A stretch of DNA of 64,000 nucleotides from Muraenolepis orangiensis. Taxonomy: Eukaryota > Chordata > Actinopteri > Gadiformes > Muraenolepididae. Shown one piece after another: positions 1 through 12,334 of this stretch (the stretch's first letter is position 1; each line of letters begins with the position of its first letter). The translations under genes were made by a program, and so were the position numbers. Location of the stretch: NCBI GenBank assembly GCA_027704905.1, contig CM051020.1:22145944-22209943 (forward strand). Reading direction: 5' to 3'. Below the pieces are notes generated by a model. It was not told where the DNA came from and did no database searches. It saw only the letters and a list, made by a program, of their open reading frames with translations.

Positions 1-616
1 GAGTCATTGAGCTGAGGGGACATCTGACTTTTAATCAGCCTGCCGTTTAAATCCAAAGGAATGACTAAATAATAATACTTTTATTATGCACTTTTTCAGC
101 ATAGACTCAGAACAGAATATAAAACGTTTTTCGCTGGCCAAGTTAGCTTTGTTTTTAGCTTTTTCCTTCCATGGCCACGAACAAACAGAACCTGTTTTAA
201 GTTAAAGCAAAACAATTCAGACAACAACACCAATAAGCCTCTTTATATGATATGTAGTTGTCCTGTATTCCTCAGACTACAGCGGGGAGAGGACAGAGGA
301 CCAGGTAAAGAGAGCTCAGCCGGCACCGAGCAACTTGCTGACGCACGTTCGATTCCCGCGGGAACCGTCGCAGGCGCACAAAGAGGAGTACAGAAGAACG
401 GAAGGAGTTTCAAAGCGCCAGGGGACGGCCGGGTTCACCAAACACTTTTAGATACACGGAGAAACGGCAGCTGGATCGCTGTCACCCCACTGGGGGCCAA
501 TGGGCCCGGCGGCTGCTGTGTTGGGACGTTCAGCCTGGTACGTTCGTCTGATAAAACTGTAGCGTGTTCCTCTCCTCTCCGAGAGGTTACCCTGAGGCGC
601 CTTTGAGCAAAGAATC

Positions 617-725
617 TAAATCTTATTGAATCCTCTTTATTGGTCACATACATACCCACAGTGAAATGTGTTTCTCTGCATTTAACCCATCCTAGTATTA
701 GGAGCAGCTATTTATTAGGAGCAGC
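617..725 (+). repeat. dispersed repeat, copy 1 of 4
   Basis: Contains TTATTGGTCACA and TTTCTCTGCATTTAACCCAT, followed by CCTAGTATTAGGAGCAG. The same block occurs at 5128-5233 (inverted), 31219-31326 and 48000-48115. It resembles the 3' tails of fish SINE/LINE elements. Confidence 0.7.
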
Positions 726-944
726 CCCCTTCCCCCCTCACGGCGTCACCACGACTCACGACACTCAACAGCCTCTGTCCCACTTAATTACCCATCATGC
801 TTTTCACAATCATCCCCTAACCCTAACCCGCCACCAGCTGGCTCCACCCACCACCACCCCCCCTGTTCAGCAGGTCTCTGAGCAAGGCCAGAGTGTGTCC
901 CCGTGTGGTAGACTGAGTGTGTGACACCCTTTAAGACTGTAACT

Positions 945-1165
945 GTGGAGTGGCTTGGTAGCTCATCATCCTGTAAGTCACCCACATGGGGCGAGGACGC
1001 CTTGCAGCGACCGCTGGTTCGATTCCAGCCTGTGGTCCTTTGCTACATGTCATTATATTCCCTCTCTTTCACCCACTTTCCTGTCAATCTCCACTCCTTT
1101 GTGCATAAAGGCAAAAAATATCCTTAAAATAAAGAATAAACAAATAAACCAAAATAAACCAAAAT
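945..1165 (+). mobile_element. tRNA-derived SINE candidate
   Basis: An exact B-box GGTTCGATTCC (1016-1026) lies downstream of an A-box-like GCTTGGTAGCTCATC. A SINE-like body follows (CCTTTGCTACATGTCATT) and an A-rich end made of CCAAAATAAA repeats. The layout is that of a teleost tRNA SINE; the tRNA of origin was not determined. Confidence 0.6.
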
Positions 1166-1829
1166 AAACCAAAAATGAATAAAAAGAACATTTAAAAAAG
1201 AACAGAGACTGTAACTGTGATTAAGGGCTATGCAAATAAAGTTGAGATAACTTTGATGTTATCAAAGCCTTAACTAATTAGTTAACTGGTCAACTTGGCC
1301 ATTATACGTGGACAAGAAACATCTCCCAAAACAACCCTCTGGACAACTTGCTCTGGCGAGCACACACACACACACACACGACACGTCCACACACACGACA
1401 CGTCCACACACACACAGACCGGTACAGACCGGTACAGAACCGGCAGCCCGCTTGTAATTGACTTTGTAAGGTGGAGGTAATAAACATGTAAATCTGTGTG
1501 TGTCTGTGTGTGTGTCTGTCTGTGTGTACGTGCGTGTAACACGTGGTGGCGTGATCAATCAATAAAGAGGATGAATGCCTCTGGGATGGATTGGCCAGGC
1601 GGAAGCCCTCTTCCTGTCAAGGTCAGGCTCTGGTATCGACTAGTCAGCCCTGAAGACTTCTACATTACACCCTGCCAAGCACTCACCATACCTGACATAC
1701 TTTTCTCAAACTCATCAACTTTACTCTGCTGACCTCACCTAACTCAATTACACCTTACATTACGTTATTCAGTGTTGTTTTATCCAAAACAACTTGCAGT
1801 GAATTCATTCAGTCATTAACAAGCTCTTA

Positions 1830-2361
1830 GGGGTTAGACAGTACAGAGACAGGTCATTAAGGAGCAGGTAGGGGTTAGACAGTACAGAGACAGGTCATTA
1901 AGGAGCAGGTAGGGGTTAGACGGTACAGAGACAGGTCATTAAGGAGCAGGTAGGGGTTAGACAGTACAGAGACAGGTCATTAAGGAGCAGGTAGGGGTTA
2001 GACAGTACAGAGACTGGTCATTAAGGAGCAGGTAGGGGTTAGACAGTACAGAGACAGGTCATTAAGGAGCAGGTAGGGGTTAGACAGTACAGAGACAGGT
2101 CATTAAGGAGCAGGTAGGGGTTAGACAGTACAGAGACAGGTCATTAAGGAGCAGGTAGGGGTTAGACAGTACAGAGACAGGTCATTAAGGAGCAGGTAGG
2201 GGTTAGAAAGTACAGAGACAGGTCATTAAGGAGCAGGTAGGGGTTAGACAGTACAGAGACAGGTCATTAAGGAGCAGGTAGGGGTTAGACAGTACAGAGA
2301 CAGGTCATTAAGGAGCAGGTAGGGGTTAGAAAGTACAGAGACAGGTCATCAAGGAGCAGGT
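1830..2361. repeat. 41-bp minisatellite, 13 copies
   Basis: Unit GGGGTTAGACAGTACAGAGA + CAGGTCATTAAGGAGCAGGTA, nearly identical copies. It lies beyond gpr158 exon 5 (in intron 5). Confidence 0.95.
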
Positions 2362-2627
2362 ATGTTTGGGGGTGAATGTGAAACATACAAGCATAGCAAA
2401 GTACTTTGCTGGCTGTAGTGGCTGGTAAGATGACATCTGAATGACGTCCATGTTTCGTTATACTGATGATTATCCCATATTATGCTTAGATGGTTCCATC
2501 CAAAAATGGCTGACGGTTAGTCACCGGTAGTTCAGAACAGGCGGCATGTTCCAGTGTTCACCTAGAGTCGAATCCTGCTTTTTCCCAACAAAATAACATT
2601 TGATTCTGTATTTATATCTTCTGTATG

Positions 2628-2628
2628 T

Positions 2629-2695
<67 letters not shown>

Positions 2696-2755
2696 GGGGG
2701 GGGGTGTGTGTGTGTGTGTGTGTGTGGGGGTGTGTGTGTGTGGGTGTGTGAGAGT
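2628..2755. repeat. (GT)n with G runs
   Basis: Compound GT tract interrupted by a G run at about 2693-2703. Confidence 0.95.
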
Positions 2756-3062
2756 GTTTGAAGGCACATGCGTGTTTAACACGAGAGAGAAAAGCTCATG
2801 GTTCCCATATCCTTCCCATTCTTAAAATATGATAAAGAAAGAAAGAACACTTTCTACCCTCAGCGATTACATTTTGCAGGGTAAAAAAATATGTCCTTTT
2901 CTATTTGGGGAAAGCAGGAACTGCTAAAATCTAACTGAAATAGCTGGATATATTTTTTAGATATCTTTTTTTTCTTCTCTTCCCTGTGAGGATAAATGTA
3001 ACCATAAAGTTGTCCCAACACATCTCTTATACACATGTTCACAGCTGATCCACTTCCTGTAG

Positions 3063-3119
3063 TCCTCCTCCTCCTCCTCCTCCTCCTCCTCCTCCTCCTC
3101 CTCCTCCTCCTCCTCCTCC
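3063..3119. repeat. (CTC)n trinucleotide tract
   Basis: About 19 CCT/CTC units. Confidence 0.95.
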
Positions 3120-3639
3120 CCACTACTTGTATTGGACACTACTGAATAACCCACAGATGAAAACATTTCACTTCTTCCAAGTCCCAAGCTTGCTAGTAAG
3201 TGGCCCTAATAACCAACACACTGGAGGACTGTTATTTAGTAAAACAGGGGGGGGACGTTAAGGAGGGCGGGGGAGGTCGTACGGATGTATTTCTGTATGA
3301 AAGTGGACCCCTGGTTTCCTCCGCCACCAGTGCTCTTCCGAGGTGGCAGGGTGTAAATGACATCCCAGCTCAGCTCAGCCCAGTCCAGGGACGGCTAGCG
3401 TCTCACACCTCCCCCCCCTTCCAACATCTCATTCGTCATCTGCCAGGAGACGGTTCCCTGAGAGACGGAACCCCGTGGAGCATGTCCACTGGTGGGGATG
3501 AATCTCTATATTGAACAAGGTTTTCTTTCTGTCTCTCTCTTTCTCTCTCGCTTTCTGCTTTCCTTCCATCTTTCTTTCTTTGTAGCATATCTTTCTATCC
3601 ATCTACATACATCTCAGTGTCAGTTTTCGCACAAATGTA

Positions 3640-3674
<35 letters not shown>
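3640..3674. repeat. (CT)n tract
   Basis: About 17 CT units. Confidence 0.9.
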
Positions 3675-3677
<3 letters not shown>

Positions 3678-3814
3678 CTTGTGGACCTTGTTCTTCCACA
3701 GGTCATGTGACTTCTCCCCACAGCGCCAGTGAAGGTTTGATGAGCAGAGCCAAGGTTCCACTACACAGTAACTCCCAGATCTACTTAGTCCAGAGTGAAG
3801 ATGTCGGAACAGCC

Positions 3815-4275
3815 CGGGAGAGGAGAGGAGAGGAGAGGAGAGGAGAGGAGAGGAGAGGAGGGCAGTGAGGAGGGAGGGGAGGAGAGGAGGGCAGTGAGGA
3901 GAGGAGAGGAGGGTGCGGAGGAGAGAGGATGAGGTAGGGGGAGAGGCAATGGGAGAGGAGGGGGCCGTTGAGGAGGCTGGAGGAGAGAGGAGATGAGCAG
4001 GGTAGAGAGTGTGTGGCGAGGAGGGGGGAGGGGCGATAAGGGAGAAAGGGGGAGGCAGGGGAGAACCAGACAGGAGAGGGAGGGAGAGGAGGAGGGAAGA
4101 GAGGAGAGTGAATTAGGAGAGCAAGGAGGATGGATGAAATGAGAAGAGGAGGAGGCGAAAAGAGAGGGAGGAGAGAAGAAAGAAAGCAACGGGAGGAGGG
4201 AAAATATACAAAAAACAGAGGAGCAGAGAGGAGAGGAGGGAGGAAAGGGAGAGAGGAGGAGGGGAGGTGTCAAGC
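3815..4275. repeat. GA-rich purine tract with GGAGA units
   Basis: A purine-only tract of about 450 bp, opening with perfect AGGAG/AGAGG pentamers (3817-3860) and then degenerate. Confidence 0.85.
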
Positions 4276-5127
4276 AGCTTGTGTTCAGGTCAGGGAGGGG
4301 AGTCACCTGGCCACACCGCTCTGTAATTAGCCCCCTGGGCCGTGCCGACGTCTCGCCTGCTGCCTCGCACGCCAGCCCCCAGCCGAGGCCCCGGGGCCCC
4401 GAGGAGGAGCAGCAGGGGGGGGGTGGAGGAGTACTCGGTAGGGTGGATGTCCTCTAACAGGTTAGGTGAGGTGAGCTCCAAGGCTAACTATAGCTGAGCT
4501 GAGAGTCAATGCGGAAAGAGAGCTAAATAGGCTAGCGACGCCAACTGGAACAGTGAAGTTACTTAACAGTAACTTTAGACTTCAACTACTTAACATAAGT
4601 GCAACTATATATATAGCTGTATATCTACTGCTCTATAGCCAGACAGAACACACGCAGACAAGCAAGCACACACACACACACACAAACAAAAATAGCCAGG
4701 TAGGCACACACACACAAGCCCTTATTCTGGTAGACAGAACACACGCACACACACAGACTCAACCCACCCATGCACACACTACAGCCAGACAGAAACACAC
4801 ACACACACACACACACTTTCCTCTCCACAGCCAGAAATAGAAACGGCCGTCTTTGCCAGGAACATAATTTAGTCTCTTCTTTTGTAGCTAGAGCACTTCC
4901 TTCTACCTTAGAAGGAATCATCCATCCTCCAAATCCTCCATTGTATTCAGGCAAGGGTTTATTGCATTGCATGTGACACACTCATAAGTGCATGTGTGTG
5001 CGTGTGCGTGCCCCCCTGCTGGCACCTTTGATCACCTGACATCACCTCCTGGTCTGGGTCACATGACCAGGGCCATTTACCATTAATTACATTAATTACC
5101 ATTAACTTGCCATTATACTGTAAAAAC
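4276..5127. other. gpr158 intron 5, no gene seen
   Basis: Ordinary intronic sequence with several short CA clusters (4668-4682, 4795-4815). No exon with usable splice sites was recognised on either strand. Confidence 0.6.
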
Positions 5128-5233
5128 GAATACTCCTAATACTAGGATGGGTTAAATGCAGAGAAACACATTTCACCGTGTGTGTGTGCATGTGTGTGAC
5201 CAATAAAGAGGATTCAATCCTCAGGATTTAGAT
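5128..5233 (-). repeat. dispersed repeat, copy 2 of 4
   Basis: Inverted copy of the block at 617-725, with ACTAGGATGGGTTAAATGCA and ACCAATAAAGAGGATTCAAT. Confidence 0.7.
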
Positions 5234-5719
5234 TACAATCATTTTTTTTCCTTTGGACAAAGCCGTCACCCACCGAAACCCAGGCTGTGGAGAACCATCC
5301 ATTGATTATTGCGACAGCGTATCCCAGCCCAATGCAAACACTGACTGAGTGCTTGTTAAACCCGTCCATAAAGGTTCTGGAAGGAATTGATCTATTGTTG
5401 TCTATCTATTGTAGGTCTATTGTTATCTTCTGAGCTTTAGTCACACCGCCATGGTTAGGAAAAAAAGGTCATCGAGAAAACTCCTTGTTGACATGTCTGG
5501 AAGCAGGACTTGACCTTTCCTCTCCTGTCCTCCTCCATCCGGGATATTATATATTCATCCTTCATTGTTTATATCTTCTGTTATATCTTCCTGATTAAAT
5601 ATTCAGGAAATAAACTCGACCGAATATCGACAAAAAATGGTGGGCTTCTTCCTGTAACACGATCCCTCTGGTAACGTATCGTATCATACAGGCTCTGTGC
5701 TTGGTACGCACACTTAATC

Positions 5720-5810
5720 AATAGGGGGACAGGATAGTGTAGCAGTACTCCAATCCTGGCTGGAAGGTTCTGGATTCGATCCCCAATATCTGAAGTCTAC
5801 CTCTAGACCA
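5720..5810 (+). mobile_element. tRNA-derived SINE fragment candidate
   Basis: GGATAGTGTAGCAGT (A-box-like) is followed by GGATTCGATCC (5772-5782, B-box-like). The related block at 61005-61110 shares GGATAGTGTAG and AATATCTG. Confidence 0.5.
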
Positions 5811-6068
5811 GTGGCCTTCAACCAGAGGTCCGTGACCCCCAGGGGGTTCTCGGAGGTACTGCAGGGGGTTCGCAAACAGGATTAATGCAGTTAATTAATG
5901 CAACCAATATTTGCCAGCACCTTACCACCACGTTTCTCCCAAATTCTACCTTCAAGTGAGTGTTTGCTCCACAAGGAGCATCCAGGTCATCGACATATAG
6001 ACCAGAATCATTTACAATAAGTCGACATAACACATAACTAAGCATCAAAGATGGATGTATTAAGAAGT

Positions 6069-6101
<33 letters not shown>
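6069..6101. repeat. (AT)n tract
   Basis: About 16 AT units followed by TATT repeats. Confidence 0.95.
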
Positions 6102-6106
<5 letters not shown>

Positions 6107-6203
6107 TATTTATTTATTATTAGGCCTATAGGCCTGGGATAAAATGCAACAGCATTTTATTGAAAAATATATAGGGGGTCCATGAGCTGATTGTCAATCT
6201 ACC

Positions 6204-6390
6204 AAGAGTCCATTCCATCCTCTGCATCCTCTTACATCTCAATCTGGAGTCCATTCCATCCTCTGCATCCTCTTACATCTCAATCTGGAGTCCATTCCAT
6301 CCTCTGCATCCTCTTACATCTCAATCTGGAGTCCATTCCATCCTCTGCATCCTCTTACATCTCAATCTGGAGTCCATTCCATCCTCTGCA
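6204..6390. repeat. 41-bp minisatellite, about 4.5 copies
   Basis: Unit GAGTCCATTCCATCCTCTGC + ATCCTCTTACATCTCAATCTG, almost invariant copies. Confidence 0.95.
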
Positions 6391-6474
6391 GTGATGTTGT
6401 GGGAGGCCATTTTCCCTGTTTTCTCTGTTTTTTTATATAAAAGCAAAGAGAATGAGGGAGTTTTGTTTTGGAGA

Positions 6475-6770
6475 GGCACCTAGATCACACCCCTTGGCTA
6501 CCTTTGACCATGTAGACCACGCCCCCTGGCTACCTTTGACCATGTAGACCACGCCCCCTGGCTACCTTTGACCATATAGACCACGCCCCCTGGCTACCTT
6601 TGACCATATAGACCACACCCCCTGGCTACCTTTGACCATATAGACCACGCCCCCTGGCTACCTTTGACCATATAGACCACGCCCCCTGGCTACCTTTGAC
6701 CATATAGACCACGCCCCCTGGCTACCTTTGACCATATAGACCACGCCCCCTGGCTACTTTTGATCATGAT
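6475..6770. repeat. 32-bp minisatellite, about 9 copies
   Basis: Unit ACCATATAGACCACGCCCCC + TGGCTACCTTTG with GTAG/ATAG variants. Confidence 0.95.
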
Positions 6771-7735
6771 CGGGGAGAAATCCAAGCTGTCGGCCTATAG
6801 TTCTTCCTTGTCACCATCACTTCAATTAGACACTTGGGGACCACCTCCTCAGTCAACGTAGGACCGCTAAGGTAAGTATTGCTTCAATGGAGCAGATTTA
6901 CCAACAACACTGACTGGACATTCACATAAAATGTGGTGAAGTTTCCCTTTCCCTATATTTCTTTATGTCATCATGACATAATGACACAAATAAAAAACAC
7001 AGTAAGTCACATTGGATGAAAACATCTGCTCCAATAGTCGTTGTATAACTAGACTTGCACCATCTAAACAGGAAGTAACTCTCTGCGCGCTTGCTAGCTT
7101 ACAGCCTGGCTTGAGCGTCTCTCCGGATCCCATTTCAGAGCGTATTACTTCCCAGGACCTTGCTGCAGCTAATTGCATTGATTAGCCAGGACTTCATCAG
7201 CCACCTTTAATTACATTCCCTCTGTGATGATCTGCGAAAAGCCTGCATCCCGGGCGTCAGCTACGCTGGAATGGAATTAGCCAGCGCACTGAACACCCAT
7301 ATAGTGAAAGGCACAGTGCACGGCTATCTTCATCTATAGCTACAACAGGGTCTGTGCTAGTTGCTAGTCTAAATATTTAAGACTGTTAAGACTCTCATAG
7401 AAAGGGCCCTCGTTTCTAGGTGTTAATGGCTTATTAATAATGTTAATAAGCCCTACACATACACACACAACATTTCTTAATATAATATCCATAATATAAT
7501 ACATTTCTGAACAAAGCAGAATATTAGGACTGCATAACGTAGGAGCGACATGATTGGACATTGAATGCCTGCTGTTTTCTGTCAACAGCGGTGTCACAGT
7601 GACAAAGTTACAATGTTGAAAACTCGCTTACATGCCCTGCCCCCAGGACAGTTCCACGCTGCCGAGGATTCAAACCAACAACCCCCCTTCAATATTATAT
7701 ACTTATATACTTTGAGATTCCCCTCCTGCGACGCT
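6771..7735. other. gpr158 intron 5, no gene seen
   Basis: Unique-looking intronic sequence. Open frames on both strands are short and lack recognisable domains or paired splice sites. Confidence 0.6.
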
Positions 7736-7904
7736 GCCCCCCCCCCCCCACACACACACACACGCACACATACACCCACACCTGGACAGCTTGGTGCAGG
7801 TGTGAGACGTATCGGTCGGGGTGTGAACCTGTGGTCTGCTGAGTCTGTGTCTGACAAGCCTGACAAAACACAGCGTTGTGCCCCCACTAACTATGTACAG
7901 GGAA

Positions 7905-8490
7905 GGAGGGAGGCAGGTGGGGGGTGGAGAGAGGGAGAGAGGGAGGATAAGTGGATGGCTAGAGGGAGAGAAGGAGGGAGGGAAGGATGGAGGGAGGGAT
8001 AGATAGATGGAGGGAGGGAGGGATAGAGGGGGAGGGATGGAGGGAGGGAGGAAAGGATAGATAGATGGAGGGAGGGAGAGATGGGGGGGAGGGATGAAGG
8101 GAAGGAGGGAGGGAGGGATAGATAGATGGAGGGAGGGAGGGATAGAGGGGGAGGGATGGAGGGAGGGAGGGAAGGAAGGATAGATAGATGGAGGGAGGGA
8201 GGGATAGAGGGGGAGGGATGGAGGGAGGGAGGGAAGGAAGGATAGATAGATGGAGGGAGGTAGGGATAGAGGGGGAGGGGTGGAGGGAGGGAGGGAAGGA
8301 TAGATAGATGGAGGGAGGGAGAGATGGGGGGGAGGGATGAAGGGAAGGAGGGATAGATAGATGGAGGGATGAATGGAGGGATGGATGCAGGGAGGGAGGG
8401 ATCGAGGGAGGGATGGAGATGGAGGGATGGATCGAGGTAGGGAAGGATGAATGGAAGGATGAATGGAGGGAGGGATGGATGGAGGGAGGG
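7905..8490. repeat. GGGA/GATA-type degenerate tandem repeat
   Basis: Purine-rich array of GGGAGGGATAGATAGATGGA-like units with higher-order periodicity of about 60-65 bp. Confidence 0.9.
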
Positions 8491-8654
8491 ATTGAGGAAA
8501 TGGCCCAATGTCATTTGAAGGTCAAGCTGAATGCCGTCCCTCCCGCGAGTAGAAGAGGCACATTATTGATTCCGTTGCAAAGAAGCAGGAGAAGGAAGAT
8601 TATCAGCAAACATGAGAGAATTAGTGCACACATGGAAGCACTCTCCCCCGTGGT

Positions 8655-8805
<151 letters not shown>

Positions 8806-8810
8806 CTTAC

Positions 8811-8879
8811 AGGGAAGTACAGCAGCAGCGCTCCACAGAGGATGGTCTCCAGCAGAATCAGCCCAGAGGCCCGGATGCC
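8811..8879 (-). CDS. gpr158: gpr158 exon 5: TM2
   Basis: This 69-nt, phase 0-0 exon encodes residues 434-456, GIRASGLILLETIL followed by CGALLLYFP. It is the start and core of TM2 and close to invariant in GPR158. The acceptor is TTGGACAG and the donor is GTAAGT. A (GT)n tract of about 150 bp, read in the sense of the transcript, starts directly after the sixth intron base. No further gpr158 exon was found between 1 and 8810, so TM3-TM7 and the long cytoplasmic tail lie beyond the left edge. Confidence 0.9.
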
Positions 8880-8939
8880 CTGTCCAATAGAAAGGAAGTA
8901 ATCAGAATCGGAGCCAATCATTGGCTGTTCAGGAACCCC

Positions 8940-9261
8940 ATGCGTTAAGTCTCAACACACAAAAAGGGGGTTGAGTCCAAGGTGTGTGTGTACACACCAG
9001 CGTGAAACACGACGAAGCCTGGACATCTAACTGGAAGGAGATGACGCCACGACACACACATTGAGAGCAGATTTTGGACATTTAACACCAAAAAGTAATA
9101 ATAAAACAATAAAAACTAAAGTAGTAGAAAAATAGCTACGACAAAATGCTTGTGACTGGTGGCAGGGGTAAACTGTTTAGCTCAACTGACACATGCTGTA
9201 ATACGACACGAGAGGTAGAAACGCCCCACAGTGAAAGAAGCAGAAGTGAAATATTTAGCCT
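8940..9261. other. gpr158 intron 4, no gene seen
   Basis: No feature recognised apart from the boundary with the next minisatellite. Confidence 0.6.
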
Positions 9262-9885
9262 GGGGGCCCTTTATCCCGGGCCCTCCCCCTTTATCCCGGG
9301 CGCTCCCCCTTTATCCCGGGCCCTCCCCCTTTATCCCGGGCGCTGGCCCTTTATCCCGGGCGCTCCCCCTTTATCCCGGGCCCTCCCCTTTATCCCGGGC
9401 CCTCCCCCTTATCCCGGGCCCTCCCCCTTTATCCCGGGCGCTCCCCCTTATCCCGGGCCCTCCCCCTTTATCCCGGGCGCTCCCCCTTTATCCCGGGCCC
9501 TCCCCCTTTATCCCGGGCCCTCCCCCTTTATCCCGGGCGCTGGCCCTTTATCCCGGGCGCTGGCCCTTTATCCCGGGCCCTCCCCTTTATCCCGGGCCCT
9601 CCCCCTTATCCCGGGCCCTCCCCCTTTATCCCGGGCGCTCCCCCTTATCCCGGGCCCTCCCCCTTTATCCCGGGCGCTCCCCTTTATCCCGGGCCCTCCC
9701 CCTTTATCCCGGGCCCTCCCCCCTTATCCCGGGCCCTCCCCCTTTATCCCGGGCGCTCCCCCTTTATCCCGGGCCCTCCCCCTTTATCCCGGGCGCTCCC
9801 CTTTATCCCGGGCCCTCCCCCTTTATCCCGGGCCCTCCCCCTTTATCCCGGGCCCTCCCCCTTTATCCCGGGCCCTCCCCCTTTA
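9262..9885. repeat. 20-bp GC-rich minisatellite, about 31 copies
   Basis: Unit GGGCCCTCCCCCTTTATCCC with GGGCGCT and 18-19-bp variants. Each junction contains the palindrome CCCGGG. Long open frames of Pro/Leu/Gly repeats result on the plus strand and are artefacts. Confidence 0.95.
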
Positions 9886-10016
9886 AAAAGGCACCCTGCG
9901 CACCTCTTACATAACATATTAAACCACGTATCTCTGCTCTGATTCACGCTTCAGGGGCTCTCAGAGACTAAGGGACTGCTGAGCGTCCATTAGAAAATAG
10001 GTTTAGAAGACAAATT

Positions 10017-11081
<1,065 letters not shown>

Positions 11082-11119
11082 CTCGGTCGCTTTGGATAAA
11101 AGCATCCAAAGCGACCGAG
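11082..11119. repeat. perfect 16-bp hairpin with 6-base loop
   Basis: CTCGGTCGCTTTGGAT (11082-11097), loop AAAAGC, and the exact reverse complement (11104-11119). The left arm resembles the end of a common fish SINE tail. Confidence 0.9.
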
Positions 11120-11146
11120 GCGATAGGTGACTTAACGCCGTGAGGC

Positions 11147-11254
11147 CTGTGTCTACTTCCTGTAGTGCTTCCTATGTGTCTACTTCCTGTAGTGCTTCCT
11201 ATGTGTCTACTTCCTGTAGTGCTTCCTATGTGTCTACTTCCTGTAGTGCTTCGG
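11147..11254. repeat. 27-bp minisatellite, about 4 copies
   Basis: Unit GTGTCTACTTCCTGTAGTGC + TTCCTAT, 28 bp downstream of the hairpin. Confidence 0.95.
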
Positions 11255-11474
11255 TGATGTGCTACCTTGTTTCTTAAGTGTCTCAAAGGGTAAGGCCTTC
11301 AAGTTGAAAATAAACATTCACCCTTTAATAAATAACTAAAGAGTCAATAGCCAACCCAGGACAAAACTCTAGGTAAGTGATTTAAGGCTAATGTCTTACT
11401 ACTAACACCTTCTTAAAATGACTCACTCAATTACAGAAGAATAAGAAGTAAACCGTTTATTTTTGGCAACCTTC

Positions 11475-12085
11475 ACGGCGTGTGCGTAGGCGTGTGCGTA
11501 GGCGCGGCGCGGTGTGTGCGTAGGCGTGTGCGTAGGCGCGGTGTGTGCGTAGGCGTGTGCGTAGGCGCGGCGTGTGCGCAGGTGTGGCGCGGTGTGTGCG
11601 TAGGCGTGTGCGTAGGCGCGGTGTGTGCATAGGCGTGTGCGTAGGCGCGGTGTGTGCATAGGCGTGTGCGTAGGCGCGGTGTGTGCGTAGGCGTGTGCGT
11701 AGGCGCGGTGTGTGCGTAGGCGTGTGCGTAGGCGCGGCGCGGTGTGTGCGTAGGCGTGTGCGTAGGCGCGGCGCGGTGTGTGCGTAGGCGTGTGCGTAGG
11801 CGCGGCGCGGTGTGTGCGTAGGCGTGTGCGTAGGCGCGGCGCGGTGTGTGCGTAGGCGTGTGCGTAGGCGCGGCGCGGTGTGTGCGTAGGCGTGTGCGTA
11901 GGCGCGGCGTGTGCGTAGGCGTGTGCGTAGGCGTGTGCGTAGGCGCGGCGTGTGCGTAGGCGTGTGCGTAGGCGTGTGCGTAGGCGCGGCGTGTGCGTAG
12001 GCGTGTGCGTAGGCGTGTGCATAGGCGCGGCGTGTGCGTAGGCGTGTGCGTAGGCGTGTGCGTAGGCGCGGCGCGTGCGTAGGCG
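11475..12085. repeat. 12-bp minisatellite at the gpr158 exon 4 donor
   Basis: Units GTGTGCGTAGGC and GCGGCGCGGT-containing variants, about 610 bp, with higher-order blocks. It stops within a few bases of the exon 4 splice donor (12084-12089). Confidence 0.95.
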
Positions 12086-12089
12086 CTAC

Positions 12090-12334
12090 CTTGTTCCTGC
12101 GACAGTGGTAGAGGAGGACCATGCTGGAGAGCAGCAGCAGCAGGCACAGGCCCTGGAAGGCCAGCACGGCCAGGCGCAGCGGGCCGTCGTCCCGCGCCAG
12201 GCAGGGGGAGTCGTCCTTGCAGTACGCGCAGCCGTCCGCGCAGGGCCTGCACGCGCTGGAGGAGGAGGAGGCGGGGGCTCCGGCCTCGGGGCCGCCTTCT
12301 CCCGTCCGGCGGCGTGGTTTGGTCTCCCTCTGGC
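12090..12334 (-). CDS. gpr158: gpr158 exon 4: cysteine-rich linker and TM1
   Basis: This 245-nt exon has acceptor TCCGCAG and donor GTAGCG, phase 1 to phase 0. It encodes residues 352-433. First comes a basic, Gly/Ser-rich linker (RETKPRRRTGEGG and a run of five Ser). Next is the cysteine motif CRPCADGCAYCKDDSPC (380-396), typical of GPR158/179 just outside the membrane. TM1 follows at roughly 404-428 (LRLAVLAFQGLCLLLLLSSM), ending YHCRRNK. The exon is very GC-rich. The donor is weaker than its neighbours (C at +5 instead of G), and a 12-bp-unit minisatellite begins within a few bases of it. The CRRNK ending resembles GPR179, but the rest of the protein points to GPR158. Confidence 0.9.

Noticed and set aside
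247..606. 119-codon open frame near the left edge
   Set aside because: GC-rich sequence with a B-box-like GTTCGATTCCC near 349; no domain, no splice evidence, and an overlapping frame on the other strand.
1016..1026. Exact Pol III B-box as a tRNA gene
   Set aside because: No complete cloverleaf and an A-rich SINE-type tail; treated as a SINE.
1830..2361. Regular direct repeats that might suggest a CRISPR array
   Set aside because: Head-to-tail minisatellite without unique spacers, in a vertebrate genome.
9146..9914. Two long Pro/Leu/Gly-repeat open frames
   Set aside because: Produced by the 20-bp minisatellite; no start context or homology.
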